NCBI RefSeq assembly: GCF_019711685.1 | Contig: NZ_JAIGYQ010000002.1 | Location: 62,001 to 126,000, forward strand | Source: Helicobacter turcicus | GTDB lineage: Bacteria > Campylobacterota > Campylobacteria > Campylobacterales > Helicobacteraceae | Direction of reading: 5' to 3' | DNA length: 64,000 bases | Part shown: positions 45,341 through 53,906 of the stretch, one piece after another | Layout: every line of letters begins with the position of its first letter | How positions within the stretch are numbered: position 1 is the stretch's first letter | Translations under genes and position numbers: made by a program | The notes under the pieces: model-generated | The model's database searches: none | The model's input: the letters and a program-made list of their open reading frames with translations, nothing else | Told to the model about the DNA's origin: nothing

Positions 45341-45814
45341 ATGAATAATTTAGAAAATGTTTTTGACATCAAATCCCTAACGATGTCAATTCTAATGACT
45401 CCAGCTGTTGCGAATTTCAAAGGGCGTGTGCATGGTGGCGACCTCCTCAAGCTTCTAGACCAAGTTGCCTATGCTTGTGCCTCTCGCTATTGTGGGAATT
45501 ATTGCGTAACACTTTCTGTTGATAGTGTGAATTTTAAATATCCCATTGAAGTAGGCTCACTTGTAACTTTTCTAGCATCTGTAAATTATACGGGAAATAG
45601 CTCACTAGAAGTTGGAATCAAAGTTATTGCTGAAGATATTCACAAGCGCACCGTAATGCACACAAACAGCGCATATTTTAATATGGTGTGTGTAGATAGT
45701 AATGGTAAGCCCACAAAAGTTCCACCGCTAGAGCCAAAAACAGATATAGAAAAGCGTCGCTTTGAAAACGCTAAAAAACGCAAAGCAAATCGCATAGAGC
45801 TAACAAAAAAATAA
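45341..45814 (+). CDS. Acyl-CoA thioesterase, hotdog fold (YciA/BACH type)
   Basis: A 157-residue hotdog thioesterase: TPAVANFKGRVHGGDLLKLLDQVAYACAS carries the catalytic Asp region (GGDLLKLLDQ), followed by VDSVNFKYPIEVGSLV and VNYTGNSSLEVGIKV, the typical strand motifs. The tail is basic (KKRKANRIELTKK). A ribosome site AAGGA precedes the ATG. Role: hydrolysis of free acyl-CoA; substrate chain length is not readable. Confidence 0.9.
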   Translation: MNNLENVFDIKSLTMSILMTPAVANFKGRVHGGDLLKLLDQVAYACASRYCGNYCVTLSVDSVNFKYPIEVGSLVTFLASVNYTGNSSLEVGIKVIAEDIHKRTVMHTNSAYFNMVCVDSNGKPTKVPPLEPKTDIEKRRFENAKKRKANRIELTKK

Positions 45815-45852
45815 ATCTAGCTCTTTAACTCTCATTTGTGCGTTTAATCTGC

Positions 45853-45858
45853 TATAAT
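45853..45858 (+). promoter_or_regulatory. Probable extended -10 for the small unknown gene and trmL
   Basis: TATAAT preceded by CTGC (TGC extension) at 45853-45858, 20 bases before the ATG at 45878. With a TTGGAG ribosome site in between, it gives a very short leader. Confidence 0.5.
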
Positions 45859-45877
45859 TTATCTTTTTGGAGAAGTT

Positions 45878-46273
45878 ATGCAAAAGCAGCAAAAGCAAAA
45901 CGCACAAGAAAATCACAATTCTACCCATTTAGATTCCCCAGCAAACTTAACGTTTAAGCATGATATTATCAAATACAAATTTACGCAGTTTTGCAAGCAA
46001 AATACCCATGCCATCGCACTTTTGTTAAAAGCACTTTTGCAAGGTGCGAAGCATTACCCAAAAGCAACTTTAGAACAAGCATTTTTGCAAGGACATTGTG
46101 CAACAGAATCCAAATCTGATTCCATTGATACTACATTAAAAACTAGTAGTGGCAAGGATTCTATGAATAGTATTGCAAAAACTTCTAGTGATGGCATTAA
46201 AGAAAATCCCATAAATGCAAAATCCAATACTACAACTCCAAAAAAACCAGCCCCATTAAACCTAGAAGGATAG
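45878..46273 (+). CDS. Small, low-complexity protein of unknown function
   Basis: A 131-residue protein that I do not recognise. The N-terminus is Gln/Asn/His-rich; residues about 27-70 form a helical stretch (FTQFCKQNTHAIALLLKALLQGA), and the last 60 residues are Ser/Thr/Lys/Asp-rich and look disordered (KTSSGKDSMNSIAKTSSDG and a Pro-rich end). No signal peptide or domain motif is seen. It has its own probable promoter and a GGAG site, and trmL starts 3 bases after its stop, so both are co-transcribed. Coding status is supported by frame length and context, not by homology. Confidence 0.65.
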   Translation: MQKQQKQNAQENHNSTHLDSPANLTFKHDIIKYKFTQFCKQNTHAIALLLKALLQGAKHYPKATLEQAFLQGHCATESKSDSIDTTLKTSSGKDSMNSIAKTSSDGIKENPINAKSNTTTPKKPAPLNLEG

Positions 46274-46275
46274 TT

Positions 46276-46761
46276 GTGCGGTTTCATATCGTTTTGCATC
46301 AGCCACGCATTCCACAAAACACAGGCAACATCGGAAGACTTTGCTTTGCAAGTAATACCATTTTACACCTTATTCATCCTCTTGGCTTTTCTCTTGCACA
46401 AAAAGAACTAAAACGCGCTGGTATGGATTATTGGAGAGATTTAGAAGTCTATGAGTATCTAAACGTAGAATCTTTTTTTAAAGCCCACCCCATTTTAGAT
46501 TCCACTTCTAAAGAAACAAATCTCTTACCACATTTTTTTCTAACAACCAAAACTAAAGTCCCTTACTACACTGCTTCTATGCAACAAGGTGCATATCTTC
46601 ATTTTGGTCGCGAAGATGCTGGATTGCCACAAGAGCTTCTTAGTGCGAATTTCAAGCATTGCTTCACAATTCCTATGCAAAATAATGCTCGCAGTCTAAA
46701 TCTCGCTACAAGTGTTGGAATCGTTTTGTATGAAGGAATCCGTCAAGCCACGCTTTGCTAA
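46276..46761 (+). CDS. trmL: tRNA (cytidine/uridine(34)-2'-O)-methyltransferase TrmL
   Basis: SPOUT methyltransferase of 161 residues that 2'-O-methylates the wobble base of some tRNA-Leu. Family motifs are IPQNTGNIGRLCFA near the start, LHFGREDAGLPQELL around 118 and ARSLNLATSVGIVLYE at the end, making up the trefoil knot. It uses a GTG start 3 bases after the preceding stop, with AAGGA just upstream. Confidence 0.93.
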   Translation: MRFHIVLHQPRIPQNTGNIGRLCFASNTILHLIHPLGFSLAQKELKRAGMDYWRDLEVYEYLNVESFFKAHPILDSTSKETNLLPHFFLTTKTKVPYYTASMQQGAYLHFGREDAGLPQELLSANFKHCFTIPMQNNARSLNLATSVGIVLYEGIRQATLC

Positions 46762-46929
46762 ATTTCATCAAAGATTTAATGTAAATGTTATCAAGTTTCA
46801 TTTTTAAAAATACATTTCTATTACACCGCTAAAGCTGATACATATATCTACATCATAATTCCAGAAAATGCTTTAAGCTTAATCTGTAAATCTTAGGATG
46901 CAATAAACTAAGAAAAATTTCTGATTTAT

Positions 46930-49752
46930 CTAGTTTAGCCCCAGCTCTTTTGCTAGGAATTTTCCTGTATGGCTTCCTGTTTTTTTATAACGTTTTGCAA
47001 CTCTCTCTGGTGAGCCATTATCTACTACCAAGCCTCCATTGTTTCCGCCCTCAGGTCCAATATCTACAATGAAATCTGCATTTTTTATCATATCAAGATT
47101 ATGCTCAATTACAATCACGCTATTGCCTAAATCTGTTAAATGGTGTAACACACGCACAAGTTTATCAACATCGGCAAAGTGTAAGCCTGTGGTTGGTTCA
47201 TCTAAAATGTAAAGTGTTTTGCCTGTGTCCTTGCGACTTAGCTCTTTTGCAAGTTTGATTCTTTGAGCTTCCCCACCACTTAGAGTAATAGCATTTTGTC
47301 CTAGTGTGATGTAGCCTAGCCCTACATCTTGGAGTGTTTTTAGCTTTTGATAAATCTTTGGAATTTTAGAGAAAAATTCACATGCCTCATCAACGCTAAG
47401 AGTTAGCACTTCAGCAATATTTTTGCCTTTATAAGTGATTTCTAGGGTTTGTGCGTTGTAACGTGTGCCATTACATGCATCGCATTTAACCATAATATCA
47501 GGCAAAAAGTGCATTTCAATCTTTATTTCACCCTCACCCATACATTTTTCGCAACGTCCACCTTTAACATTAAAGCTAAAACGTCCGATTCCATAATTGC
47601 GGATTTGTGCTTCTTTTGTTTGCATAAAGATAGCTCTAATCTCGTCCATTGCCCCTGTATAAGTAGCAGGATTTGAACGTGGAGTGCGTCCTATTGGGCT
47701 TTGGTCAAGGTAAATTACTTTATCAAGTTTTTCTAAGCCTAAGATCTCCACGCCATCAACTTTTTTTACCTTTTTGCTATTATTTAGTAGCTCTTGAGCA
47801 ACAGGAAGGAGGGTTTGTAAAATCAGTGAGCTTTTTCCGCTTCCGCTAACGCCTGTAATGCAGACAAAATTTCCCAAAGGCAGACGCACATTTAGATTTT
47901 GGATATTGTTAATATTAACGTTGCGGATTTCAATCCACTCTCTTTGTACTCTTCGCACAAAATATTCAATCTTTTTTTCTCCATTTAGATATTGTGCAGT
48001 TTGTGTTTTGCTTTTTAGCAATTGCGTAAGATTCCCACTAAAAACAATCTTTCCACCAAATTTTCCAGCACCTGGTCCAACATCTACAATAAAATCAGCA
48101 TGTTCTATGGTTTCTTTATCATGTTCTACGACAATTACGGAATTTCCCTTTTGTTGTAAGCTTCTTAGGGTTTTGATAAGTTTTAGTGTGTCTCTCTCAT
48201 GCAGCCCAATGCTAGGCTCATCTAGCACATACATCACTCCTGTTAGTCCGCTACCTATTTGACTTGCTATTCTAATGCGTTGGGATTCCCCGCCACTAAT
48301 GCTTCTTGCATCACGTCCAAGACTCAAATACCCTAAACCTACATCATAAAGAAAATAAAGGCGCTCACAAATCTCTTTTAAAATTGGTTCTGCAATCATT
48401 TTCTCTTGTGTATTTAGGTGGGAGAAACTTTTAGGATTTGCAAAGAATCCGTAGCATTCTTCAATGGAGAAATCTAACAAATCCCCAATATTTTTATTTG
48501 AAACTTTTACGGCTAGACTTTGAGGTAGCAAGCGATGTCCGTTGCATGCTTCGCAAGTTTTTTCACTCATATAATCGCCTAAATCTTTGTTATCTTTAAA
48601 CATATCATAAGCAATGGCAATCACTCCAGCCCAAGGGCGTTTAAGCTTCGTGCTTTTCCAGCTAAACTCCACTTCATCACTACTTCCATAGAGAATGAGT
48701 TTTTGTTGATGTTCTTCTAAATCTTCAAAACAAGCTTTTGGATTAATGAAATTTGCAAGGCAAAAGGCACGAAAAAGCTCGTTATAGTAGCTTTTGTTAA
48801 AGCCGTAGATGATTTTGATTCCACCTTCTGCTAATGGCAAACTTTTATTAATGACTTTTTTGGTGTCAATAGTATAGCGGATTCCTAATCCATCGCACTT
48901 TGGACAAGCACCTTTGGGGGAGTTAAATGAAAAACTAAGAGGTTCTAATGGAGTAAAAGAAACTTTGCAATCAAAACAAGCTAAATGCTCGCTAAAATGC
49001 ACAAGTTCTGGTTTTTCTTTGTCAGCATTTAAGATTTCAATTTCTACTTCCCCATAGGATTCTTTTAGGGCTTTTTCAATGGCTTGTGCGATTCTGTCTT
49101 TATTGTCTGCTTTTACTACAACACGATCAATAACGACTTTAATTGTGTGTTTTTTTGTTTTTGCAAGACTCACTTCTTCATCTAAGCGCACCAAAACACC
49201 ATTAATTTGCGCTCTGATATAACCTTTTTGACGCAGGGATTCTAATTTATCATTAAATGCCCCTTTCTTTTCACGAATAATCGGAGAGAGAATTAAAATT
49301 TTGGAATGTTCCTTGATTTTTAGCACTTCGGTAATGATGTCACTTGCGTGCATTTTGGAGATGGGTTTGCCACATAAATGGCAGTGTTGCACACCAATAC
49401 GAGCAAAAAGTAAGCGGAAGTAATCATAAATTTCTGTGATTGTGCCAACGGTTGAGCGCGGGTTTTTACTGGTCGTTTTTTGGTCAATAGCAATAGCTGG
49501 GGTTAGTCCCTCTATCTTATCTACATTTGGCTTACCGATTTTGTCCAAAAACTGCCTAGCATAGCTTGAGAGAGATTCTATATAGCGACGTTGTCCCTCC
49601 GCATAAAGTGTATCAAAAGCTAGTGTGCTTTTTCCGCTTCCGCTCAAACCTGTTAGCACAACAAGCTTATTTTTAGGAATGTTAAGATTAATATTTTTAA
49701 GATTGTTTTCTCTGGCGTTTGTGATGATGATATGGTCAAGTGGAGAGTCCAA
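46930..49752 (-). CDS. uvrA: Excinuclease ABC subunit A
   Basis: Nucleotide excision repair damage sensor of 940 residues with two ABC ATPase modules. Walker A motifs GLSGSGKST (about 34) and GVSGSGKSS (about 630), ABC signatures SGGESQRIR and SGGEAQRIK, and zinc-binding CxxC groups (CHLC; CEKCMGEGE ... CDACNG) are all present. It starts at TTG 49752 with AAAGG 6 bases upstream. The 168 bases between trmL and its end contain no recognisable feature. Confidence 0.97.
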   Translation of the reverse strand: MDSPLDHIIITNARENNLKNINLNIPKNKLVVLTGLSGSGKSTLAFDTLYAEGQRRYIESLSSYARQFLDKIGKPNVDKIEGLTPAIAIDQKTTSKNPRSTVGTITEIYDYFRLLFARIGVQHCHLCGKPISKMHASDIITEVLKIKEHSKILILSPIIREKKGAFNDKLESLRQKGYIRAQINGVLVRLDEEVSLAKTKKHTIKVVIDRVVVKADNKDRIAQAIEKALKESYGEVEIEILNADKEKPELVHFSEHLACFDCKVSFTPLEPLSFSFNSPKGACPKCDGLGIRYTIDTKKVINKSLPLAEGGIKIIYGFNKSYYNELFRAFCLANFINPKACFEDLEEHQQKLILYGSSDEVEFSWKSTKLKRPWAGVIAIAYDMFKDNKDLGDYMSEKTCEACNGHRLLPQSLAVKVSNKNIGDLLDFSIEECYGFFANPKSFSHLNTQEKMIAEPILKEICERLYFLYDVGLGYLSLGRDARSISGGESQRIRIASQIGSGLTGVMYVLDEPSIGLHERDTLKLIKTLRSLQQKGNSVIVVEHDKETIEHADFIVDVGPGAGKFGGKIVFSGNLTQLLKSKTQTAQYLNGEKKIEYFVRRVQREWIEIRNVNINNIQNLNVRLPLGNFVCITGVSGSGKSSLILQTLLPVAQELLNNSKKVKKVDGVEILGLEKLDKVIYLDQSPIGRTPRSNPATYTGAMDEIRAIFMQTKEAQIRNYGIGRFSFNVKGGRCEKCMGEGEIKIEMHFLPDIMVKCDACNGTRYNAQTLEITYKGKNIAEVLTLSVDEACEFFSKIPKIYQKLKTLQDVGLGYITLGQNAITLSGGEAQRIKLAKELSRKDTGKTLYILDEPTTGLHFADVDKLVRVLHHLTDLGNSVIVIEHNLDMIKNADFIVDIGPEGGNNGGLVVDNGSPERVAKRYKKTGSHTGKFLAKELGLN

Positions 49753-49782
49753 AACAAGCCTTTAATGTGAAATAAATCGGTG

Positions 49783-49788
49783 ATTATA
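49783..49788 (-). promoter_or_regulatory. Probable -10 element for uvrA
   Basis: TATAAT on the minus strand at 49788-49783, about 31 bases upstream of the uvrA TTG start. Confidence 0.4.
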
Positions 49789-49851
49789 ACAAAAAAAGCC
49801 AAGAAATCTCTTATGGATGTATGGTTAATTATAGGTTAGTAAAACTTAAGA

Positions 49852-49857
49852 TATAAT
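49852..49857 (+). promoter_or_regulatory. Probable -10 element for the class V aminotransferase gene
   Basis: TATAAT in AAGATATAATTGCG, 29 bases before the ATG at 49887, followed by a strong GGAGGAG ribosome site. Confidence 0.5.
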
Positions 49858-49886
49858 TGCGAAAATTTATTTTTGGAGGAGATTTT

Positions 49887-51002
49887 ATGTTGCTTTTTAC
49901 TCCAGGTCCAACGCCTGTCCCAGAATTTGTTCGTGTGGCAATGAGTGAGCCTACGATTCATCATCGCACACCAGAATTTGAAGAGATTTTCGCTAGAACA
50001 CGTACACTCTTAAAGGAAGTGATTGGTTTGCCTGAAGTGCTAATGCTTGCAAGCTCTGGCAGTGGAGCAATGGAAGCTTGTGTAACTTCATTGTGTGCAA
50101 GAAAATTATTAAGTGTTAATAGCGGAAAATTTGGAGAGAGATTTGGCAAGATTGCTAAGGCGTTTAAGATTCCTAATGTTGAAATTAAGAATCCTTGGGA
50201 TATTCCAGTAAGTTTAGAACAAGTTACTTATGCACTAAAGGCGAATCCTGATATTGATGCGTTTTGCATTCAAGCTTGTGAGAGTGCAGGAGGGCTAAGA
50301 CATCCTTATGAAGTGCTTGCAAAGGCGGTAAAAGAGTATAATCCAGAAATTATGGTGATTGTTGATGGAATTACAGCAGTGGGAGTTGAAGAACTTGATG
50401 TAAGGTATGTAGATGCGCTAATTGGTGGCTCACAAAAGGCTTTTATGTTGCCACCGGGATTAAGTCTTATTGGGCTTAGTCAAAAAGCAATCGATAAAAT
50501 ACAAGAACGTGATGTAGGATTTTATTTTAATTTAAAAACAGAGCTTAAAAATCAAGTTAAAAATACAACAGCATGGACAGCACCAACGACTATCATTATC
50601 GGACTCTGTGCATTTTTAGAAAAGGCAAAGGAAATCGGCTATGATACGATTTATCATCAAACAAAAGCACGTTCTATAGCGTGTGATGCAGCAATGGAGG
50701 GTATTGGACTAAAGATTTACCCCACAATTTCTGCTTTGAGTATGACTTGTGTGTATCATGAACAAAGTGATACGATTAGAAAAGTGTTAAAAAATACTTA
50801 TAATGTAAATATTGCCGGTGGGCAAGATGATTTAAAAGGAAAGATTTTTAGAATCAACCATATGGGAATCATTGATATTAGTGAGATTTCTTGGGTGGTC
50901 AATGCAGTGGAATTAAGTCTTGATGTGCTTGGAATCCATAAGTTTAATGGACTGGCAAATCAGATTTTTATGGAACAATATTTTAAGGTTTTAGAGCAGT
51001 AA
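49887..51002 (+). CDS. Class V aminotransferase (serine/alanine-glyoxylate aminotransferase-like)
   Basis: PLP enzyme of 371 residues of the SgaA/AGXT class. The start MLLFTPGPTPVP and IHHRTPEFEEI are typical, the SGSGAMEA loop binds the cofactor phosphate, and the PLP lysine is in IGGSQKAFMLPPG (about Lys184). Substrates could be serine, alanine or phosphoserine plus glyoxylate or 2-oxoacids; H. pylori has a similar protein (HP0736) of unclear role. The ATG at 49887 follows GGAGGAG. The epimerase gene follows after 6 bases, likely co-transcribed. Confidence 0.88.
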   Translation: MLLFTPGPTPVPEFVRVAMSEPTIHHRTPEFEEIFARTRTLLKEVIGLPEVLMLASSGSGAMEACVTSLCARKLLSVNSGKFGERFGKIAKAFKIPNVEIKNPWDIPVSLEQVTYALKANPDIDAFCIQACESAGGLRHPYEVLAKAVKEYNPEIMVIVDGITAVGVEELDVRYVDALIGGSQKAFMLPPGLSLIGLSQKAIDKIQERDVGFYFNLKTELKNQVKNTTAWTAPTTIIIGLCAFLEKAKEIGYDTIYHQTKARSIACDAAMEGIGLKIYPTISALSMTCVYHEQSDTIRKVLKNTYNVNIAGGQDDLKGKIFRINHMGIIDISEISWVVNAVELSLDVLGIHKFNGLANQIFMEQYFKVLEQ

Positions 51003-51008
51003 CAAACA

Positions 51009-52061
51009 ATGAAGATTTTAGTAACAGGAACAGCAGGGTTTATTGGGTCGTTTCTTGCAAAGAGATTATTAGAACGTGGAGATGAGGTTATAGGATTAGA
51101 TTGTATTAATGATTACTATGATGTGCGCATTAAGTATGGACGCTTGGAGAATGTTGGAATCACACAAGGGAGTATTGCGTATAATGCTTTAGTGCAGAGT
51201 TTAAAATATCCAAATTATCGCTTTGTTAAGTTGAGTTTAGAGGATAGAGAGAATCTTTTTAAACTCTTTAAAGATGAGAAGTTTGATAAAGTTTGTAATC
51301 TTGCCGCACAAGCTGGAGTGCGCTACTCTTTGGTAAATCCTTATGCGTATATAGAGAGCAATATTGTGGGTTTTGTGAATATACTAGAAGCGTGCAGACA
51401 CCACGATATTAAGCATTTAGCCTATGCTTCAAGTTCTTCAGTGTATGGATTAAATGAAAATATGCCTTTTAGCACAAGTGATAATGTGGATCATCCTATT
51501 AGCCTTTATGCAGCAAGTAAAAAGAGCAATGAGTTAATGGCACACACTTATTCCTATCTTTTTGGGCTTCCAACGACAGGTTTGCGATTCTTTACGGTCT
51601 ATGGTCCTTGGGGGCGTCCGGATATGGCATTGTTTTTATTTACAAAGGCGATTTTAGAGGGTAGACCTATTGATGTGTTTAACCATGGAGAAATGCTAAG
51701 GGATTTTACTTATATAGATGATATTGTAGAAGGTGTTGTGTGTGTGATTGATAATAACGCAGAGCCAAATGCGGAGTGGAGTGGAAAAGCTCCAGATTTG
51801 CATAGTTCAAAAGCACCCTATAAGATTTATAATATCGGTAACAATAACCCTGTACGTTTAATGGATTTTATTGAAGCAATTGAAAAAGAACTTGGAGTTC
51901 AAGCACAAAAAAATATGCTTCCTCTACAACCCGGAGATGTGCCAGCCACTTATGCAAATGTTGATGACCTCGTGCGTGAGCTTGGTTATAAACCAAACAC
52001 TAGCATCCAAATAGGAATCAAAAATTTTGTAACGTGGTATAGAGACTTCTTTAAAGTTTAA
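51009..52061 (+). CDS. NAD-dependent nucleotide-sugar epimerase, UDP-glucuronate 4-epimerase-like
   Basis: Extended short-chain dehydrogenase of 350 residues. It has the NAD loop [15 protein letters not shown] at residues 6-20 and the [13 protein letters not shown] segment characteristic of UDP-glucuronate 4-epimerases. YASSSSVYG follows, then the catalytic YAASK (Tyr and Lys) and [15 protein letters not shown]. It probably supplies galacturonate-type sugars for surface polysaccharide. It follows the aminotransferase by 6 bases; no glycosyltransferase is adjacent. Confidence 0.9.
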   Translation: MKILVTGTAGFIGSFLAKRLLERGDEVIGLDCINDYYDVRIKYGRLENVGITQGSIAYNALVQSLKYPNYRFVKLSLEDRENLFKLFKDEKFDKVCNLAAQAGVRYSLVNPYAYIESNIVGFVNILEACRHHDIKHLAYASSSSVYGLNENMPFSTSDNVDHPISLYAASKKSNELMAHTYSYLFGLPTTGLRFFTVYGPWGRPDMALFLFTKAILEGRPIDVFNHGEMLRDFTYIDDIVEGVVCVIDNNAEPNAEWSGKAPDLHSSKAPYKIYNIGNNNPVRLMDFIEAIEKELGVQAQKNMLPLQPGDVPATYANVDDLVRELGYKPNTSIQIGIKNFVTWYRDFFKV

Positions 52062-52097
52062 GATTCTAATGTGTAAGCGTTAAAATCTTAACAAAAA

Positions 52098-52397
52098 CTA
52101 GCTTTTCAAAAAACTCTCTAAAAACTCATGGTGTAGCACGGGTGTGAATTCTAAAACTTGATAGGTTGCAGCACCGTTTTGCGCAAAAGGGTCGTATTTA
52201 AAAAATGTCTCTGCCGACTCTTTAGAATCAAATTTTCCAATTATGACTCCACCTACTCTTGGATTTTGTGGTCCGCTAGCTAACAAATGTCCGCTCTCAT
52301 AGCCTTTTTTTAAGAATGCTCGATGATCTTGTAAAATACTTTCAATCGTGTCTAGTGGCTTTGTGTAAGTGACTAAAATCACAAATAAATTTTTCAT
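52098..52397 (-). CDS. YciI family protein
   Basis: A 99-residue ferredoxin-like protein. DHRAFLKKGYESGHLLASGPQNP with the conserved His-Asp pair and GGVIIGKFDSKESAETFFKYDPFAQ match the YciI/YCII family; function is unknown though some members act on dichloromuconate or related compounds. It lies 19 bases downstream of the HIT gene on the same strand. Confidence 0.85.
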   Translation of the reverse strand: MKNLFVILVTYTKPLDTIESILQDHRAFLKKGYESGHLLASGPQNPRVGGVIIGKFDSKESAETFFKYDPFAQNGAATYQVLEFTPVLHHEFLESFLKS

Positions 52398-52416
52398 TAT
52401 AAACTCCTTATTGTAA

Positions 52417-52797
52417 TTACATTCCTTTTTTAGCTTCTTCTAGGCGCTCTTTTTCAGAGATGTTTTGTGCGAGATTATCCCAACGCAACTTTGCTCCACC
52501 TAAAATATGGAAGTGCAAATATGGAATCTCTTGTCCGCCATCAATACCCACATTGCTAATAATGCGGTAACCACTTTTATCAAGCCCTAAAAGCCTAGCA
52601 ACTTCTTGAATGAAATTTGTTAATCCTACCATTTCTTGAGGATTTAATTCTTGAAAATCTTTTGCAAATTTTTTAGGAATTGCTAAAACATGCACAGGAG
52701 CTTTGGGCGCAATATCGTGAAATGCTAAAAAATCATCGTTTTCTAACACTTTGTTGCAAGGAATCTCTCCTTTAATAATTTTTTCAAACACACTCAT
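52417..52797 (-). CDS. HIT family nucleotide-binding protein (HinT-like)
   Basis: A 126-residue histidine triad protein. FEKIIKGEIPCNKVL and AFHDIAPKAPVHVLAIPK are typical HinT motifs, and the active site reads YLHFHILGG (the HxHxH core near residue 97). HinT enzymes remove AMP from phosphoramidates. It is divergent from pheS, as HP0404 lies beside pheS in H. pylori as I remember. Confidence 0.93.
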   Translation of the reverse strand: MSVFEKIIKGEIPCNKVLENDDFLAFHDIAPKAPVHVLAIPKKFAKDFQELNPQEMVGLTNFIQEVARLLGLDKSGYRIISNVGIDGGQEIPYLHFHILGGAKLRWDNLAQNISEKERLEEAKKGM

Positions 52798-52872
52798 TTT
52801 CTAACCTTTTTTGTTGTATTGAATTTCTGTAATTTTACCTAAAATATTAAGCAAAGTAAAAATATTTTTTAA

Positions 52873-52878
52873 TACAAT
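52873..52878 (+). promoter_or_regulatory. Probable -10 element for the pheS operon
   Basis: TACAAT at 52873-52878, 33 bases before the pheS ATG, with an AGGAAA ribosome site between. The upstream A/T-rich stretch lacks a clear -35. I saw no leader peptide with a Phe run or attenuator hairpin. Confidence 0.4.
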
Positions 52879-52910
52879 ACTCACTATTACTTCATAAGAG
52901 CAGGAAAACA

Positions 52911-53906
52911 ATGGAAGCTATATTTTCTAGGATTGATAATGCGCAAACAACAACGGAACTAGAAGAAATCCGTATTTTGGTAATGGGAAAAAAGGGAAGT
53001 TTAACTGCAAAGTTTGCGGAACTAAAAAATTGTGATGGGGAGATTAAAAAGACGCTTGCAAAAGAGTTAAACACTTTAAAAATACGTTTTGAAAAAGCCT
53101 TAGCAGATAAGAAAGAAGTGTTAAATCTAAAAGAGTTAGAAGCAAAGTTAAATGCAGAGAAGATTGATGTTTCGCTCTTTAACTCTAGTAGTTTAAAAGG
53201 TGCTAATCACCCTGTAATGTTGATGTTAGACAGAATTGTAGAGTATTTTTTAGGAATGAATTTCGCATTAAAAATGGGTCCTTTAGTAGAAGATGATTTT
53301 CACAATTTTGAAGCGCTAAATTTACCCAAATATCACCCTGCAAGAGATATGCAGGATACATTTTATTTTAAAGATGGTAAGTTGTTGCGTACGCACACTT
53401 CGCCAGTGCAGATTCGCGCAATGGAATCTGAACAACCACCTATCCGTATGATTTGTCCAGGGAGTGTGTTTCGGTGTGATTATGATTTGACGCATACTCC
53501 AATGTTTCACCAAGTAGAGGGCTTGGTTGTTGAAAAAGGTAAAGATTCTGTGAGTTTTGCGCATTTGAAATTCATCTTAGAAGATTTTTTGCAATATATG
53601 TTTGGTGATGTGAATGTCCGATTTCGCTCTAGCTTCTTTCCTTTTACAGAACCTAGTGCAGAAGTGGATATGAGTTGTATTTTTTGTAAGGGTGAGGGCT
53701 GTCGTGTATGTTCGCATACTGGTTGGTTAGAAGTGCTAGGATGTGGCGTTGTAGATGATAATGTTTTTAGGGCTGTGGGTTATGAGAATGTGAGCGGATA
53801 TGCTTTTGGGTTAGGCGTGGAGCGCTTTGCCATGCTTGCATATAGTGTGCCAGATTTAAGGGCATTTTTTGAGAGTGATTTAAGAATTTTGGAGCAATTT
53901 AAATGA
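52911..53906 (+). CDS. pheS: Phenylalanyl-tRNA synthetase alpha subunit
   Basis: Class II synthetase catalytic subunit of 331 residues. A coiled N-terminal arm (about 1-85) is followed by motif 1 around [14 protein letters not shown], motif 2 [25 protein letters not shown] and motif 3 [31 protein letters not shown] also matches. A CXXC-type segment ([14 protein letters not shown]) in the middle is as in other Campylobacterota. First gene of pheS-pheT-aroA-ispH-rpsA-hyp-serA; its stop overlaps pheT by 4 bases (ATGA). Confidence 0.97.
   Translation: MEAIFSRIDNAQTTTELEEIRILVMGKKGSLTAKFAELKNCDGEIKKTLAKELNTLKIRFEKALADKKEVLNLKELEAKLNAEKIDVSLFNSSSLKGANHPVMLMLDRIVEYFLGMNFALKMGPLVEDDFHNFEALNLPKYHPARDMQDTFYFKDGKLLRTHTSPVQIRAMESEQPPIRMICPGSVFRCDYDLTHTPMFHQVEGLVVEKGKDSVSFAHLKFILEDFLQYMFGDVNVRFRSSFFPFTEPSAEVDMSCIFCKGEGCRVCSHTGWLEVLGCGVVDDNVFRAVGYENVSGYAFGLGVERFAMLAYSVPDLRAFFESDLRILEQFK

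Noticed and set aside
46762-46929. Possible tRNA or small RNA in the trmL-uvrA gap
   Set aside because: No acceptor stem, T-loop motif or terminator-like hairpin could be recognised.
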